A stretch of DNA of 64,000 nucleotides from Corynebacterium mastitidis DSM 44356 (GTDB lineage Bacteria; Actinomycetota; Actinomycetes; Mycobacteriales; Mycobacteriaceae). Both the position numbers and the translations under genes were made by a program. The notes beneath the pieces were generated by a model, which did no database searches, had not been told where the DNA came from, and worked only from the letters and a program-made list of their open reading frames with translations. Positions 41,390 to 53,141 of the stretch are shown in pieces. The DNA lies in the NCBI RefSeq assembly GCF_000375365.1, contig NZ_AQXB01000006.1, positions 62,001-126,000 on the forward strand, read 5' to 3'. Every line of letters begins with the position of its first letter. Positions within the stretch are counted from its first letter, which is position 1.

Positions 41390-42559
41390 ATGGCCAAGAC
41401 CCTCACCAACGCCACCGCCCACAACAACAAGGGCGACGTGCTGACCTCCTTTAACGTGGAGGACTTCGAGGTGCCGCGCGGCAAGGACGAGGAGTGGCGC
41501 TTCATCTCCCTGCGCCGCCTGCGCGGCCTGCACAACGGCTCCTTCTCCCCGGCGGTGGCCCCGGACGTGGACGTGCGCATCCCCGAGGGCGCGCAGGCGC
41601 GCACCGAGCGTATCGCCAAGGACGACGAGCGCGCCACCCGCGCCGGCGCCCCCTCGGACCGGGTGGGCGCGCAGGCCTGGACCGCGATGGAGGACGCCAC
41701 CCTGGTGAGCTTTGCCCGCGACTCGGTGACCGCGCAGCCGGTCACCGTCACGGTCACCGGCAAGGGGGAGGGCGTGACCTCCTTCGGCGCCGTGGTCGTG
41801 GAGCTGGAGCAGGGCGCCGAGGCCACGGTGGCCCTGAACTACCGGGGCAGCGGCACCCACGCGGACAACGTGCAGTTCGTGCTGGGCGCGAACTCCCGCC
41901 TCACCGTGATCGTGGACGCGGACTGGGAGGACGATGCGGTGCATCTGTCCAACCAGAACGCCCTGGTGGGCCGCGACGCCGTGCTGCGGCACAACGTGGC
42001 CGTGTTCGGCGGCGAGGTGGTGCGCCTGGTGCCGCGCGTGAAGTTCGAGGACCAGGGCGGCGACGCCGAGATGCTGGGCGTGTACTTTGCCGACGACGGC
42101 CAGTACTTTGAGAACCGCCTGCTGGTGGACCACGCGCAGCCCAACTGCCGCTCCAACGTGCTGTACAAGGGCGCCCTGCAGGGCGACCCCGCCACGGACA
42201 AGCCGGACACCCGCACCACCTGGGTGGGCGACGTGCTCATCCGCGCCAACGCGCAGGGCACGGACACCTACGAGACCAACCGCAACCTGGTGCTCAGCGA
42301 GGCCGCCCGCGCGGACGCCATCCCCAACCTGGAGATCGAGACCGGCGAGATCGCCGGGGCCGGGCACGCCGCCACGGTGGGACGCTTCGACGAGGAGCAG
42401 CTCTTTTACCTGATGAGCCGAGGCATCTCCGAGGCCGAGGCCCGCCGCCTCATCATCCGGGGCTTTTTCACCGAGGTCATCAACCACATTCCGGTGGAGG
42501 AGATCCGGGAGGAGCTCGAGTCCCGCGTGGTCAGCGAGCTCGAGCGCGTGACCGCCTAA
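41390..42559 (+). CDS. sufD: Fe-S cluster assembly protein SufD
   Basis: Partner of SufB in the SufBC2D complex (389 residues). The beta-helix core is followed by [37 protein letters not shown], seen here as the region around residues 320-360, with the conserved His of SufD. It starts immediately after the sufB stop (TAAATG), so SufB and SufD are made in a fixed ratio. N-terminal KDEEWRFISLRRLRGL is also typical. Confidence 0.96.
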   Translation: MAKTLTNATAHNNKGDVLTSFNVEDFEVPRGKDEEWRFISLRRLRGLHNGSFSPAVAPDVDVRIPEGAQARTERIAKDDERATRAGAPSDRVGAQAWTAMEDATLVSFARDSVTAQPVTVTVTGKGEGVTSFGAVVVELEQGAEATVALNYRGSGTHADNVQFVLGANSRLTVIVDADWEDDAVHLSNQNALVGRDAVLRHNVAVFGGEVVRLVPRVKFEDQGGDAEMLGVYFADDGQYFENRLLVDHAQPNCRSNVLYKGALQGDPATDKPDTRTTWVGDVLIRANAQGTDTYETNRNLVLSEAARADAIPNLEIETGEIAGAGHAATVGRFDEEQLFYLMSRGISEAEARRLIIRGFFTEVINHIPVEEIREELESRVVSELERVTA

Positions 42560-42626
42560 GCCACGCCCCACCCGCGTCCGACCACCTCCGACCACACTGC
42601 ACACCACGATCAGGAGAAATCACCTC

Positions 42627-45095
<2,469 letters not shown>

Positions 45096-45099
<4 letters not shown>

Positions 45100-45461
45100 C
45101 GGAACCACAACGACCGGACCAAACGGAGCAGGACGTCGCGGACGCCTCGACCATCGAGGAGTGCATGCGCGACGTGATCGACCCCGAGCTGGGCATCAAC
45201 GTGGTGGACCTGGGTCTGGTGTATGACATCTGGATCGACCACGCCACCGAGGGGGTCAAGCGCGCCGTGGTGAACATGACGCTGACCTCCCCGGCCTGCC
45301 CGCTCACGGACATGCTGGAGGATCAGTCCGAGGCCGCCGTGGTGGGCGGGGGAGCGGCGGACGAGCTGCAGATCAACTGGGTGTGGATGCCCCCGTGGGG
45401 CCCGCACATGATTACGGAGGAGGGGCGCGAGCAACTCCGCGCCCTCGGTTTTTCCGTCTAG
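45096..45461 (+). CDS. sufT: SufT-like MIP18/PaaD family Fe-S assembly protein
   Basis: Small DUF59 protein (121 residues) that helps Fe-S protein maturation. It has MRDVIDPELGINVVDLGLVYDI and the conserved LTSPACPLTDML with its cysteine, and VWMPPWGPHMIT near the end. ATGA overlap with sufU; last gene of the suf operon. Confidence 0.94.
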
Positions 45462-45470
45462 GCCGGTTGA

Positions 45471-45476
45471 TACACT
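45471..45476 (+). promoter_or_regulatory. -10 element for leaderless ABC-F gene
   Basis: TACACT ends 8 bases before GTG 45485 in the short gap after sufT. No Shine-Dalgarno is visible. Confidence 0.5.
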
Positions 45477-45484
45477 GCTTCCTT

Positions 45485-47113
<1,629 letters not shown>

Positions 47114-47121
47114 CGGTACCC

Positions 47122-48423
47122 CTAGCGCGGCGCGGGGGCGTCGATCGTGGAGTGGTAGCGGTGGTCCCGCATGAAGAGCACCGCCACCAGCCCGAGGGCG
47201 GCCATCGCCACCACGTACCAGGGAAACACCCACCCGGCGCCCGCGTCCTTGAGCCCGAGGGCCACGTACTCCGCGGAGCCGCCGAACAGCGAGTTGGCGA
47301 TGGCGTAGGTAAAGCCCACGCCCAGGCCGCGCACGTGCGCGGGGAACATCTCCGCCTTGACGATGCCCGAGACCGAGGTATAAAAGCTCAGGAAGAACAT
47401 CGCCACCAGGATCGCCCCCGCGCAGGCCCACAGGGAGGCCTGACCCTGGAGGAAGCCGAAGAGGGGAACCGGGAGCGCCATCATGCCCAGGGCGAAAACC
47501 AGCATGGAGTTCTTGCGCCCGATCCTATCCGAGAGCGCCCCGACGGCGGGCTGGATCACCATGAACGCCAGCAGGCAGAGCGTCATCGCGTCCGCCACGT
47601 CCGCCTTGGCGAAGCCGCCGGTGTTGATCAGGTACTTCTGCATGTACGTGGTGAAGGTGTAGAAGGCCAGGGAGCCCGCCGCCGTGATCCCCAGGACCAC
47701 GAGGAAGGGGCGGGGGTAGCCCACCAGGATCTCCAGGAAGGAGCCCGCCGAGGCGTCCTCCCGGCTCTCCCGGGAGGTGGTCTCGTGCAGGTGCGAGCGC
47801 AGCCACAGCGCCACCACGGCCGCGCAGGCCCCGATCACGAAGGGCAGGCGCCACCAGCCGCCCGCGATCTGCTCCTCGCTGAGGAAGGAGGTCATGGTCA
47901 CCGCCAGCAGGCTCGCCAGGAGCTGCCCGCCGATGAGGGTGACGTACTGGAAGCTGGAGAAGAAACCCCGGCGCCCCGGGGTGGCCACCTCGGACATGTA
48001 GGTGGCGGTGGAGCCGTATTCCCCGCCCACGGAGATGCCCTGCAGGCAGCGCACCACGAGCAGCAGCACCGGGGCCCAGGTGCCCACCGTCTCCGCCGTG
48101 GGCAGCGCCGCCATCATCAGCGAGCCCGCGCACATGAGGAGGATGGCGATGAGCATGGACCGCTTCCTGCCGTGGCGGTCCGCGATCCGGCCAAAGAGGT
48201 ATCCCCCGATGGGCCGCATGAGAAAGCCCGCGAAGAACACCGCCGCGGACCTCAGCAGCGCCCCCGTCTCCCCGGTGCCGGTGAAGAACTTGTCCGCGAA
48301 GTAGACGCTGAAGAAGGCGTAGATATAAAAGTCGAACCACTCGACGAGGTTGCCGCTGGAGGCGGCAACGATCGTGCGGGCGGTGCCCAGCGTGGATCTC
48401 TTCTCGGGCGCTGCGGCGCTCAT
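47122..48423 (-). CDS. MFS transporter of the metabolite:H+ symporter (MHS) family
   Basis: Twelve-helix permease of 433 residues, similar to the alpha-ketoglutarate/proline (KgtP/ProP-like) MHS group. The N-terminus contains ASSGNLVEWFDFYIYAFF and the loop motif MRPIGGYLFGRIADRHGRKR. SVGGEYGSTATYMSEVATPGRRG is another signature. ATG 48423 was preferred over GTG 48429 because AAGGGAG lies 7 bases upstream. It is 53 bases after metE on the same strand with no clear terminator between, so it may belong to the metF-metE unit. The substrate is unknown. Confidence 0.87.
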   Translation of the reverse strand: MSAAAPEKRSTLGTARTIVAASSGNLVEWFDFYIYAFFSVYFADKFFTGTGETGALLRSAAVFFAGFLMRPIGGYLFGRIADRHGRKRSMLIAILLMCAGSLMMAALPTAETVGTWAPVLLLVVRCLQGISVGGEYGSTATYMSEVATPGRRGFFSSFQYVTLIGGQLLASLLAVTMTSFLSEEQIAGGWWRLPFVIGACAAVVALWLRSHLHETTSRESREDASAGSFLEILVGYPRPFLVVLGITAAGSLAFYTFTTYMQKYLINTGGFAKADVADAMTLCLLAFMVIQPAVGALSDRIGRKNSMLVFALGMMALPVPLFGFLQGQASLWACAGAILVAMFFLSFYTSVSGIVKAEMFPAHVRGLGVGFTYAIANSLFGGSAEYVALGLKDAGAGWVFPWYVVAMAALGLVAVLFMRDHRYHSTIDAPAPR

Positions 48424-48476
48424 GGTCACGCTCCCTTCGCTTAAGAAAAACAGAGGCGACCCTGAGCATATCCCCC

Positions 48477-50813
48477 TTAGTTATCCAGGTCACCCCGGAC
48501 GACGCGCGCCGCCTCCACGAGGTTGCGCAGCGTGGCCGTGGTCTCCTCCCAGCCTCGGGTCTTGAGCCCGCAGTCCGGGTTCACCCACACCTGCTGGGGA
48601 TCCAGCGCCCCCACGGCCACGCGCAGCAGCTCCACGATCTCCTCGGTGGAGGGCACGCGGGCGGAGTGGATGTCCCACACGCCGGGGCCCAGGCCCCGGT
48701 GGAAGCCGTGCTCGGCCACGGCGGGCAGCACCTTGAGCTTGGAGCGCGAGGCCTCGATGGAGGTCACGTCCGCGTCCAGGCGGTCGATGGCGTCCACGAT
48801 GGTGGCAAAGTCCGAGTAGCACAGGTGGGTGTGGATGCTGGTGGACTCGGCGGCCCCGGCGGTGGCCAGGCGGAAGGCGCCCACGGACCACTCCAGGTAC
48901 TCCTCCCGGTCCTCCTCGCGCAGGGGAAGCAGCTCGCGGATGGCGGGCTCGTCCACCTGGATGATCCCGATCCCGGCGGCCTCCAGGTCGCCCACCTCGG
49001 CGCGCAGCGCGAGGCCGAGCTGATCCGCCACCTCGCCCCAGGGGATGTCCTCGCGCACGAAGGACCACGCCATGATGGTCACCGGCCCGGTGAGCATGCC
49101 CTTGACCGGGCGGCTGGTCAGCGACTGCGCGTAGCGCGACCACTCCACGGTGATGGCCTCCGGGCGGGTGACGTCGCCCCACAGGATCGAGGGGCGGGTG
49201 CACCGCGAGCCGTAGGACTGCACCCAGCCGTGCACGGTGGTGGCAAAGCCCTCGAAGTTCTCCGCGAAGTACTGCACCATGTCGTTGCGCTCCGCCTCGC
49301 CGTGCACCAGCACGTCCAGGCCGATCTCCTCCTGCGCCCGGATGACCTCCGCGATCTCCTTTTTCATCGCGTCCTCGTAGGCGCGATCGTCGATCTTGCC
49401 GCCGCGGTGCGCGGCGCGGGCACGGCGGATCTCGTCGGTCTGGGGGAAGGAGCCGATGGTGGTGGTGGGCAGCACCGGCAGGCCCAGCGCCGCGTCCTGG
49501 GCCGCGTGGCGGGCGGCGGCGTCGCCGCGCGTGCGCTGCTCCTCGGTGACCCCGGCCACGGCCCGGCGCACCTCGCTCCTTTCCACGCCGGGGTGGGCCC
49601 GGCGGGAGGCCGCCGCCGCGCGCGCCTCCTCCAGCTCGGCGGCGATGGCCTCGTCCCCCTCGGCCAGGCCGCGCGCCAGCGTGGCCACCTCGCGCACCTT
49701 CTGGTCCGCGAAGGACAGCCACGAGCGCAGCTCCTCATCGAGCTGGGTCTCGCGCTCCACGTCGTGCGGGACGTGCTGGAGCGAGGTGGAGGTGGTCACG
49801 GACACCGCCACGGACTCGCCCAGCCCCTCCTTGATCCCGCGCAGCACGGCCAGGGCCGCGTCGAGGTCCGCGCGCCAGATGTTACGCCCGGAGACCACGC
49901 CCACGCCCAGGGTCCTTCCGGCGAGGGACTGCCCCCAGCGCCCCAGCTCCCGCGCGCCGGGAACCGCGCCGCGCACGGCGTCGATGATCACGGCCTGCAC
50001 GTCCGTCTCCGCCAGCGCGTCCACGGCGTCGAAGGCGTGCCCGTAGGTCAGCGCCACCGCAATCTGGGGGGCGTCCGGCGTGGCCAGGGCGGTGTAGGCG
50101 GTGCGCAGCGCCGCCAGCAGCGCGGAGCGCTCCTGCGGGGTGCGGTGGCGGTCGGTGACCAGGGCGGGCTCGTCGAGCTGCACCCACCGCGCCCCGGCCG
50201 CCTTCAGCTCGCTCAGGTACCGCGCGTACACCGGCAGCAGGTCCGCCAGGCGATCCAGGGGGTTGTAACCCTCCGGCGCCTCCTCGCTGGCCTTGGCCAG
50301 GGCGAGGAAGGTCACCGGGCCCACGATCACGGGCCGCGCGCCCAGCCGGGCCGCCGCGATGCGCGGGGAGCCGAGCCACTCGAACTCGGTCTCCGGGCCG
50401 ATCTCCGGCACGAGGTAGTGGTAGTTGGAGTCGAACCACTTGGTCAGCTCGAGGGCGGGGCGATCGCCCTGCCCGCGCGCCACCGTGAACTGGGCGCGCA
50501 GCGCCTCCTCGGAGTCGGGGTCCTGGGCCCGCGCCAGGGCCTCGCGCTCCGCGGCAAACCGGGAGGGCAGGGCGCCGGTGGCGATGGCGACGTCGAGCAC
50601 CTGGTCGTAGTAGCTAAAGTCCTCCGGGACGGCCGACTCCTCGGTCAGGCCGAGCCCGCGCAGCCGCTCGGTGCGGGCGGCGCGCAGCCGCTCGGCGGTC
50701 TCGGCGGGGTCGCCGCCGCGTCCGGACCAGAAGGACTCCAGGGCGCGCTTGAGTTCGCGGTTCGCGCCGATGCGCGGGTAGCCCAGCACGGTGGCGGAGG
50801 GAAAGACGGTCAT
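48477..50813 (-). CDS. metE: Cobalamin-independent methionine synthase
   Basis: Transfers the methyl group of 5-methyl-tetrahydropteroyltriglutamate to homocysteine (778 residues). The N-terminal domain opens with SATVLGYPRIGANRELK. The C-terminal catalytic domain has LVHGEAERNDMVQYFAE, IQVDEPAIRE, SIHTHLCYSDF (zinc His and Cys) and NPDCGLKTRGW (zinc Cys). ATG 50813 fits the family start (MTVFPS) and lies behind AGAAAGG; a TTG at 50822 is also in frame. It follows metF by 33 bases, so it is under the same SAM riboswitch. Confidence 0.96.
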   Translation of the reverse strand: MTVFPSATVLGYPRIGANRELKRALESFWSGRGGDPAETAERLRAARTERLRGLGLTEESAVPEDFSYYDQVLDVAIATGALPSRFAAEREALARAQDPDSEEALRAQFTVARGQGDRPALELTKWFDSNYHYLVPEIGPETEFEWLGSPRIAAARLGARPVIVGPVTFLALAKASEEAPEGYNPLDRLADLLPVYARYLSELKAAGARWVQLDEPALVTDRHRTPQERSALLAALRTAYTALATPDAPQIAVALTYGHAFDAVDALAETDVQAVIIDAVRGAVPGARELGRWGQSLAGRTLGVGVVSGRNIWRADLDAALAVLRGIKEGLGESVAVSVTTSTSLQHVPHDVERETQLDEELRSWLSFADQKVREVATLARGLAEGDEAIAAELEEARAAAASRRAHPGVERSEVRRAVAGVTEEQRTRGDAAARHAAQDAALGLPVLPTTTIGSFPQTDEIRRARAAHRGGKIDDRAYEDAMKKEIAEVIRAQEEIGLDVLVHGEAERNDMVQYFAENFEGFATTVHGWVQSYGSRCTRPSILWGDVTRPEAITVEWSRYAQSLTSRPVKGMLTGPVTIMAWSFVREDIPWGEVADQLGLALRAEVGDLEAAGIGIIQVDEPAIRELLPLREEDREEYLEWSVGAFRLATAGAAESTSIHTHLCYSDFATIVDAIDRLDADVTSIEASRSKLKVLPAVAEHGFHRGLGPGVWDIHSARVPSTEEIVELLRVAVGALDPQQVWVNPDCGLKTRGWEETTATLRNLVEAARVVRGDLDN

Positions 50814-50846
50814 GATGGTCAAAACCTTTCTCTTTGAGGGGTGAGG

Positions 50847-51914
50847 TCAGTAGTAGCTCGGGGTCATGCGGTGCAGGGCGAGGGAGACGAGCTCCGTGTC
50901 CACCGCCGGGTCGCGCGGCGCGCGCGGCCCGGCGGTCCTGCCCAGATACCCCGAGGCCCGGAGGTACTCCAGGATGTCCAGGGTGGGGCGCGGACGGTTG
51001 AAGGTATAGAGGTGGATGCCGGGCGCCCCGGCGTCCAGCACCCCTCCGATGAGGTCCACGGTGGCGCTCAAGGTGTCGCGCACCAGGCGGTCCGGGCTGG
51101 TGGCCTGGGTGAAGATCCGCTCGATGCGCTTGGGCACGGGGATGCCCGCCAGCCTTTCCATGGCGCGCAGGCGGTTGAGGTCGTGCAGGGGCATGATGCC
51201 GGGCACGATCGGCAGCCTGGAGCCCACCATGCGCAGCTCCCGGACCATGGAGGCGTAGTCCTCCTCGGAGTAAAAGACCTGCGTGATCGCGTAGTCCGCG
51301 CCCGCGGCCTCCTTTTCCGCCAGCGCCGCGATGTCGTTGGCCCGCGCCCGGCCCCCGGTGGCGGGGTAGGCCGCCACCGCGATGGAGACGTAGTCCTCCG
51401 GCCGGGCGGCGGTGGCCGCGCCCGCGCCGTTGTACCCGCGCCCCACACCCAGGGGGAGTTCCTGCGCCGCCACCTCGCGGATCAGGCGCACGAGGTCCAC
51501 CGCGCGGGCGGGCTCGTCCGCCGGGGGGCGGTAGTCCGGGTCCCCGCCGGGGGGATCGCCGCGCAGCGCCAGGAAGTCGCGGACCCCGGCGCGCAGCAGC
51601 AGGCGCACGAGGAGGGTGAGCTCCGCCCGCGTGGAGCCCAGGCAGGTCAGGTGCGCCACGGCGGGCAGATCCCGGTGCCGGTCCAGGACGTTGAGCAGCA
51701 CCTGCACGGAGCGGTCGCGGGTGTCGGTGCGCTTTCCTGCGGCCCCGTAGGTCACGGAGACGTAGTCCGGGGCGGTGTCGATGAGGCGGCTGATGCCCGC
51801 CCACACCCCGGACCCTCGGGAGGGGTTGCGGGGCGGGTACAGCTCGAAGGACACGGTGGGGGTGTCCGTGGGTACGCCGGGGCGGTACCCGGCGTACAGG
51901 TGTGCAGTAGACAT
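50847..51914 (-). CDS. metF: Methylenetetrahydrofolate reductase
   Basis: FAD enzyme that makes 5-methyltetrahydrofolate for methionine synthesis (355 residues). It has VSFELYPPRN at the N-terminus, DYVSVTYGAAG, VAHLTCLGSTRAEL, FLALRGDPPGG, and ITQVFYSEEDYASMVRE, all typical of the MetF barrel. The start is ATG 51914, 6 bases after AGGGAG, whose first bases lie inside the closing stem of a SAM aptamer. It is placed upstream of metE, the enzyme that uses its product. Confidence 0.94.
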   Translation of the reverse strand: MSTAHLYAGYRPGVPTDTPTVSFELYPPRNPSRGSGVWAGISRLIDTAPDYVSVTYGAAGKRTDTRDRSVQVLLNVLDRHRDLPAVAHLTCLGSTRAELTLLVRLLLRAGVRDFLALRGDPPGGDPDYRPPADEPARAVDLVRLIREVAAQELPLGVGRGYNGAGAATAARPEDYVSIAVAAYPATGGRARANDIAALAEKEAAGADYAITQVFYSEEDYASMVRELRMVGSRLPIVPGIMPLHDLNRLRAMERLAGIPVPKRIERIFTQATSPDRLVRDTLSATVDLIGGVLDAGAPGIHLYTFNRPRPTLDILEYLRASGYLGRTAGPRAPRDPAVDTELVSLALHRMTPSYY

Positions 51915-51920
51915 GGGTTA

Positions 51921-52011
51921 CTCCCTATCGAACCTGGCTGTAGCACCCTTCCAGGGCTCTGGGGGTTGCTGCGGCGTCGTAGAGCCGGGTCTCTCGGCCG
52001 CTCTGAATAGG
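51921..52011 (-). ncRNA. SAM riboswitch (SAM-I/IV type) in the metF leader
   Basis: Read on the minus strand. P1 is CCTAT (52011-52007) with ATAGG (51928-51924). P2 is GCGGC/GCCGC with a kink-turn-like core GAGAGA...TACGACG. Then comes the SAM-pocket strand GCAGCAACC, a P3 arm closed by CCAG/CTGG, and the conserved return strand GGGTGCTAC. The 3' P1 strand overlaps the metF Shine-Dalgarno AGGGAG (51926-51921), which predicts that SAM binding blocks translation. The class is judged by eye; an Rfam covariance search would decide among SAM-I, SAM-IV and the SAM-I/IV variant. Confidence 0.83.
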
Positions 52012-52020
52012 TTGCTGACC

Positions 52021-52026
52021 AGCCTA
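52021..52026 (-). promoter_or_regulatory. -10 element for metF
   Basis: TAGGCT on the minus strand (52026 to 52021) would start transcription at about 52014, two or three bases before the first base of the aptamer P1 stem. No good -35 is visible. Confidence 0.45.
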
Positions 52027-52100
52027 GGAGACAAGACAGACCGTGCGGTACATTCCGCGCAAACTTCCGGCATTGACGCAGGTCACCATGTGAAAATAAA

Positions 52101-52151
52101 TACCCATCCCCCCGCGCGGGGTAACGCCCGCCCGCGGCGCGGCGATGGGTA
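52101..52151. repeat. Large GC-rich inverted repeat between divergent promoters
   Basis: TACCCATC (52101-52108) and GATGGGTA (52144-52151) are perfect 8-base arms. The 35-base interior is itself rich in self-complementary GC sequence, including CCCCGCGCGGGG. It sits between the metF and SGNH promoters. It may be a terminator-like insulator or an operator. Confidence 0.5.
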
Positions 52152-52187
52152 GAGTATCTGTGTAACAATCTGATAAATGCTCCAATT

Positions 52188-52217
52188 TTGGTGACAAAAT
52201 AACCTCGGGCCTAGTAT
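52188..52217 (+). promoter_or_regulatory. Promoter of the SGNH hydrolase gene
   Basis: TTGGTG (52188-52193), an 18-base spacer and TAGTAT (52212-52217). The leader to ATG 52295 is about 70 bases and includes GAGGAAG. Confidence 0.5.
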
Positions 52218-52294
52218 GGTTTCAGCGGATTTCCGATTAACATGAGCACCATCCGCCCCATAGGTTTCATGTCGTGAAAGCAGAGGAAGAATAA

Positions 52295-53131
52295 ATGAGC
52301 GTCCGTTCCCTGTCTCGGCGCGCGCTGTTCGCCGCGTCCGCCGTCGCCCTCTCGCTGGGACTCAGCGCCGTCCCCGCCACCGCGTCCCCCAACGCCCTCG
52401 TGGGCTTCGGCGACTCCGTCATGGCCAACCCCCGCCTCCTCGATCACCTCTCCGCGGGCCTGCCCATCCCGGAGGAGCAGAAGCACAACGTGCACAACCA
52501 CTGCGCCTCCGACCCCAACGGCATGGTCAAGCAGGTGGCGCGCCTCAAGGGCATGGAGGCCCACGACTACTCCTGCCCGGGGGCCTCGGTGTCCACCGGC
52601 GGCAAGCGCATCTCCGCGCAGATCGACGACGCCATCGCGCAGGGCGCGCTCGACGGCGCCACCCGCGAGGTGCTCATCCAGGTGGGCTTCAACGACACCT
52701 ACCTCAACATGGCCGACCGCAAGGCCCCCGAGGAGATCCACCGCGCCTACGTGGCGGCCCTGACCGAGCAGATAGGCCGCATCCGCCAGGCCGCGCCCCA
52801 GGCCGCCATCCGCGTCCTGGGCTACCCCTCCATCTCGGACAACGTGGGCACCTGCCTGCTCCAGCTCGGCAACAACATCCACTCCTTCGAGGGCGTGCCG
52901 CTGACCACGGACCTGGAGAACATGGCGGAGGCGATGAACCGCGACGCCGCCGCCCAGGCCGGGGTGCAGTACGTGGACCTGCGCGCGGCCTCCCTGGGGC
53001 ACGGGATGTGCGCCCCCGACGGCGAGCGCTGGTACGGCGCCGCCATCGACCTCGGCCAGCCCCGCAACGTCCCCATCCACATGACGGACCTGGGCGTGGC
53101 CAGGATCTCGGAAATCGTCGCAGCCAGCTAA
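52295..53131 (+). CDS. Secreted SGNH/GDSL-type hydrolase
   Basis: Predicted exported esterase or lipase-like enzyme, 278 residues. A signal peptide (MSVRSLSRRALFAASAVALS and the rest of the first 30 residues) ends in PATA before SPNAL. The SGNH block I is GFGDSVMA with Ser41 as nucleophile, block III is VGFNDTYLN, and the last block is PIHMTDLGVA with His262. Four cysteines could form disulfides outside the cell. It is followed after 10 bases by an AMP-dependent ligase gene. The substrate is not known; lipid or cell-envelope esters are plausible. Confidence 0.85.
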   Translation: MSVRSLSRRALFAASAVALSLGLSAVPATASPNALVGFGDSVMANPRLLDHLSAGLPIPEEQKHNVHNHCASDPNGMVKQVARLKGMEAHDYSCPGASVSTGGKRISAQIDDAIAQGALDGATREVLIQVGFNDTYLNMADRKAPEEIHRAYVAALTEQIGRIRQAAPQAAIRVLGYPSISDNVGTCLLQLGNNIHSFEGVPLTTDLENMAEAMNRDAAAQAGVQYVDLRAASLGHGMCAPDGERWYGAAIDLGQPRNVPIHMTDLGVARISEIVAAS

Positions 53132-53141
53132 GAGGTACCGC

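Larger units (their letters stand above)
51915..52294. other. 380-base divergent region between metF and the SGNH hydrolase gene
   Basis: From left to right it holds: the metF ribosome site and SAM aptamer (minus strand), the metF -10, a GC-rich inverted repeat (52101-52151), an AT-rich stretch, and the plus-strand promoter TTGGTG/TAGTAT (52188-52217). The SGNH leader, about 70 bases, ends in GAGGAAG before the ATG. I see no gene in it. Confidence 0.6.

Noticed and set aside
42560..42626. Gap between sufD and sufC as a separate promoter for sufC
   Set aside because: Only 67 bases with an ordinary Shine-Dalgarno. No TANNNT hexamer at useful spacing was convincing, and the suf genes are otherwise tightly coupled.
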